Assembly: GCA_964621215.1 (NCBI GenBank)
Contig: CAZULF010000043.1
Coordinates: forward strand, 1-16,551
Direction of reading: 5' to 3'
Source: CAZULF01 sp964621215
GTDB lineage: Bacteria > Pseudomonadota > Gammaproteobacteria > UBA1113
Length of the DNA stretch: 16,551 nucleotides
The position numbers and the translations under genes are program-made. Numbering within the stretch: the stretch's first letter is position 1; every line of letters begins with the position of its first letter. Shown piece after piece: positions 14,601 to 16,551 of this stretch. Under the pieces are notes generated by a model that saw only the letters and a list, made by a program, of their open reading frames with translations, did no database searches and was not told the origin of the DNA.

Positions 14601-16551
14601 TTAAATGGAATTTCCATATGTTTCTTTTGACTCTTCCTCAACCTCAGAGCTAGAAACAATTGCAACACCAAAGACTGGATGCTTTTTCTGTGAAAAGGCT
14701 AAACTACTACTACACGAGTAAGAGCTTGACGATTTCTCAGCAATAGGCATACCAATTTTGAATGTAGAATTGTCATACTTCACTTCACTAACAAAAATTT
14801 TATTTTCGTTGCTGGTGTCAGAAACAATAAATTCTGTTCTTGTCCGATGGCTAATATCCTCCAGTCTTTCTCCTAAAAGCGTGGCTAATTCTTCCGTTAT
14901 ATATGCAGTAGCTTTTTCGCCTTTCTCGTACTGCGCATTCTTACGCGAATGCTGAACCAGCCGTCTGAAATCATTGCAAAAACCTTCATGCTTTAATTCA
15001 GGCGTCAAGTTAATATCGAGGAAAAGTGAAATACCATTTGCTTCAGCACTGGTAATCCCTGGTTTACAACACATTTGCACTGAAAAATCGCCGTCTTCTT
15101 GATTTAATTGATATTCACCAAGTTTTAGAAGATTGCCTGATAATTCATAGTTATTGTTTAGCAGTAACGCTTGAATTTTCGTGTAATCTCTTCGATATTT
15201 TTTCCCAAGTACTTTTGCATTTAAAGTCACTTTCGGTACATACATTTCATTATCATTTCCTAACCATTTTATCGCTTTTACGTTGGTGTTTTTTAGCAAG
15301 CTATCCATATGAGAATCTAAATTATCTTTCAGTGACTCATGCAAATAGAGGCAAGCCAATGGTTGTCTAACACGCAGTTCTTTCTCAGATCGAATTTTCA
15401 TCGTTAGTAAAGAAACAGCGATTAGGCGATCAAAGTTATTATTGCTAGCTTGATAGGCTGGAACAATGGAAGGTGTAGGCCAGGACTCTAAATGAATGGA
15501 ATTTTCATTATTATGTAGCCCCATATATAACATATCTGCAGTAAATGGGATAACCGGCGCGCTAACAAATGCTAATCGTTTTATCATGTGCTGTAAAACA
15601 TGAAAAGCTTCATATTGCATCTTAGTTAAAGCGCTTTGATTCACTTCAAACAGGTCACGATTGTAATGAATATATTCATTAGTAATGAAATTAATCATTG
15701 CTTCAATCAGTTTACACACTTTCACTAAATCGTAGCTTTCATAGGCTGCAGTAATGTCCTCCAGGAATTTCTCAGTCTTATAAAACCCCCATTGATTAAC
15801 TGGGAATTTCAATGTTTCTAAGAAAAAAGCATCCTCAGGTTGAAAGTTTGCTAAATTCGCCTGTTGAGCGAAAAAATTATAAGCATTCGTCATCGGTAAA
15901 ATGATTGCTTTAATTTTTGACTGAATAAGAGGCTCAGAAACCGCTAGTTCTTGTGCGCATGTGGCTGGTGAACTAAGTAAAGTAAATCGCATCGCATCTG
16001 CACCGTGTTTTTGTAAAACGGTGTTGATATCAGGGAAATTTCCCTTAGATTTACTCATTTTCTTACCATCATCGCCTAGCAAAATACCATTAACCACACA
16101 GTTCATAAATGCGGGTTTATCGAACAAGGCGGTTGATAAAACTAATAGCGTATAAAACCACCCACGAGTCTGATCTAATCCTTCCGCAATAAAATCTGCA
16201 GGGAAAGAATGCTTTAAGAATTGTTCATCGTTATCAAACATATAATTATTTTGAGCATACGGCATAGAACCTGATTCAAACCAGCAGTCAAATACTTGCT
16301 CTATCCGCTTATAGGTTTTTCCGTTCTTTTCAATAATGATGTCATCAATGTTGTCACGATGTAAATCATCTAATTGATTCGGAGCGTACTGTTGCAATTC
16401 GGCTTTAGATCCTATTACTAAAATATCGCTAGGATCATTTACATTTCTCCAAATAGGGATTGGCGAACCCCAAAAGCGATTACGTGAAATTGACCAATCT
16501 CGCGCGTTCTCAAGCCAATTATGAAATCTGTTCTCTCCCACCCAATTAGGA
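14601..16551 (-). CDS. ileS: Isoleucyl-tRNA synthetase, type 2 (C-terminal part; runs off right edge)
   Basis: About 649 codons, open to the window edge; the HIGH motif and the first part of the editing domain lie outside. It attaches isoleucine to tRNA-Ile in the cytoplasm. Visible are WLENARDWSISRNRFWGSPIPIW near the edge, DQTRGWFYTL, and the catalytic KMSKS loop (GKKMSKSKGN, about 16047-16061). The anticodon-binding helical domain follows. The bacterial type 1 C-terminal zinc finger (paired CxxC) is absent and the C-terminal domain is of the eukaryote-like type 2 kind, the form tolerant of mupirocin in characterised bacteria. After the expected end near IFVSEVKYDNSTFKIG there is an odd ~45-residue tail rich in Ser, Glu and Lys. 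The GTG at 16541 is internal, not a start, because PNW precedes it in frame. Confidence 0.93.
   Translation of the reverse strand, partial: PNWVGENRFHNWLENARDWSISRNRFWGSPIPIWRNVNDPSDILVIGSKAELQQYAPNQLDDLHRDNIDDIIIEKNGKTYKRIEQVFDCWFESGSMPYAQNNYMFDNDEQFLKHSFPADFIAEGLDQTRGWFYTLLVLSTALFDKPAFMNCVVNGILLGDDGKKMSKSKGNFPDINTVLQKHGADAMRFTLLSSPATCAQELAVSEPLIQSKIKAIILPMTNAYNFFAQQANLANFQPEDAFFLETLKFPVNQWGFYKTEKFLEDITAAYESYDLVKVCKLIEAMINFITNEYIHYNRDLFEVNQSALTKMQYEAFHVLQHMIKRLAFVSAPVIPFTADMLYMGLHNNENSIHLESWPTPSIVPAYQASNNNFDRLIAVSLLTMKIRSEKELRVRQPLACLYLHESLKDNLDSHMDSLLKNTNVKAIKWLGNDNEMYVPKVTLNAKVLGKKYRRDYTKIQALLLNNNYELSGNLLKLGEYQLNQEDGDFSVQMCCKPGITSAEANGISLFLDINLTPELKHEGFCNDFRRLVQHSRKNAQYEKGEKATAYITEELATLLGERLEDISHRTRTEFIVSDTSNENKIFVSEVKYDNSTFKIGMPIAEKSSSSYSCSSSLAFSQKKHPVFGVAIVSSSEVEEESKETYGNSI

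Noticed and set aside
16539..16541. GTG as the start of ileS
   Set aside because: In-frame codons PNW upstream and the missing catalytic N-terminus show the gene continues past the window edge.

Overview
The window looks like the chromosome of an AT-rich gammaproteobacterium, probably a host-associated or intracellular member of the Legionellales/Coxiellaceae/Berkiella type. That placement is inference. It rests on the AT-rich coding style, a eukaryote-like (type 2) isoleucyl-tRNA synthetase, ankyrin/TIR/NB-ARC architecture typical of symbionts and amoeba-associated bacteria, and a REP-like GTAGCCTGGATGGAGCG motif common in proteobacteria.

Region 1 (1-3930) looks like accessory DNA. It holds a frameshifted gene of unknown function running off the left edge, with a weak cysteine-protease-like look. 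Next is an archaeal-type AAA ATPase broken by two compensating one-base indels and preceded by a perfect 16-bp palindrome. An apparently intact type IV toxin-antitoxin operon (abiEi-abiEii) follows, preceded by two copies of a 14-9-14 inverted repeat that fit autoregulatory operators. Last is the first ~50 codons of a GNAT acetyltransferase, cut off exactly at the 3' end of a tRNA gene.

Region 2 (3928-4740) is an unusual repeat locus. It contains an intact tRNA-Ser(GGA) on the minus strand, a 192-bp tandem duplication carrying a truncated second tRNA-Ser, and a tandem array of a ~75-bp GC-rich unit made of four consecutive hairpins. The array is interrupted by a 100-N assembly gap. At its far end lies a detached 16-nt piece of the tRNA-Ser 5' end with a promoter-like sequence behind it. 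The array therefore appears to have grown inside or next to a tRNA-Ser gene. A separate 32-bp perfect inverted repeat follows.

Region 3 (4759-5736) holds a pyridoxal-phosphate beta-synthase of the cystathionine beta-synthase/cysteine synthase family. It converges on the next operon.

Region 4 (5758-13322, minus strand) is the most striking part: a LuxR-type regulator followed 38 bp later by a 2224-residue protein. Its visible order is helical N-terminus, TIR, NB-ARC/STAND ATPase, TPR, ankyrin repeats, helical region, then two copies of a CesT-like type III secretion chaperone domain and a Ser-rich acidic tail. It could be a bacterial NLR-like immune protein or a host-directed effector; the fused tandem chaperone domains are the novel element.

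Region 5 (13638-16551, minus strand) is an apparent two-gene operon: ileS (C-terminal part only, type 2, with a Ser-rich C-terminal extension) followed 30 bp later by a PF10014-like Fe(II)/2-oxoglutarate dioxygenase. Characterised members of that family hydroxylate free amino acids including isoleucine.
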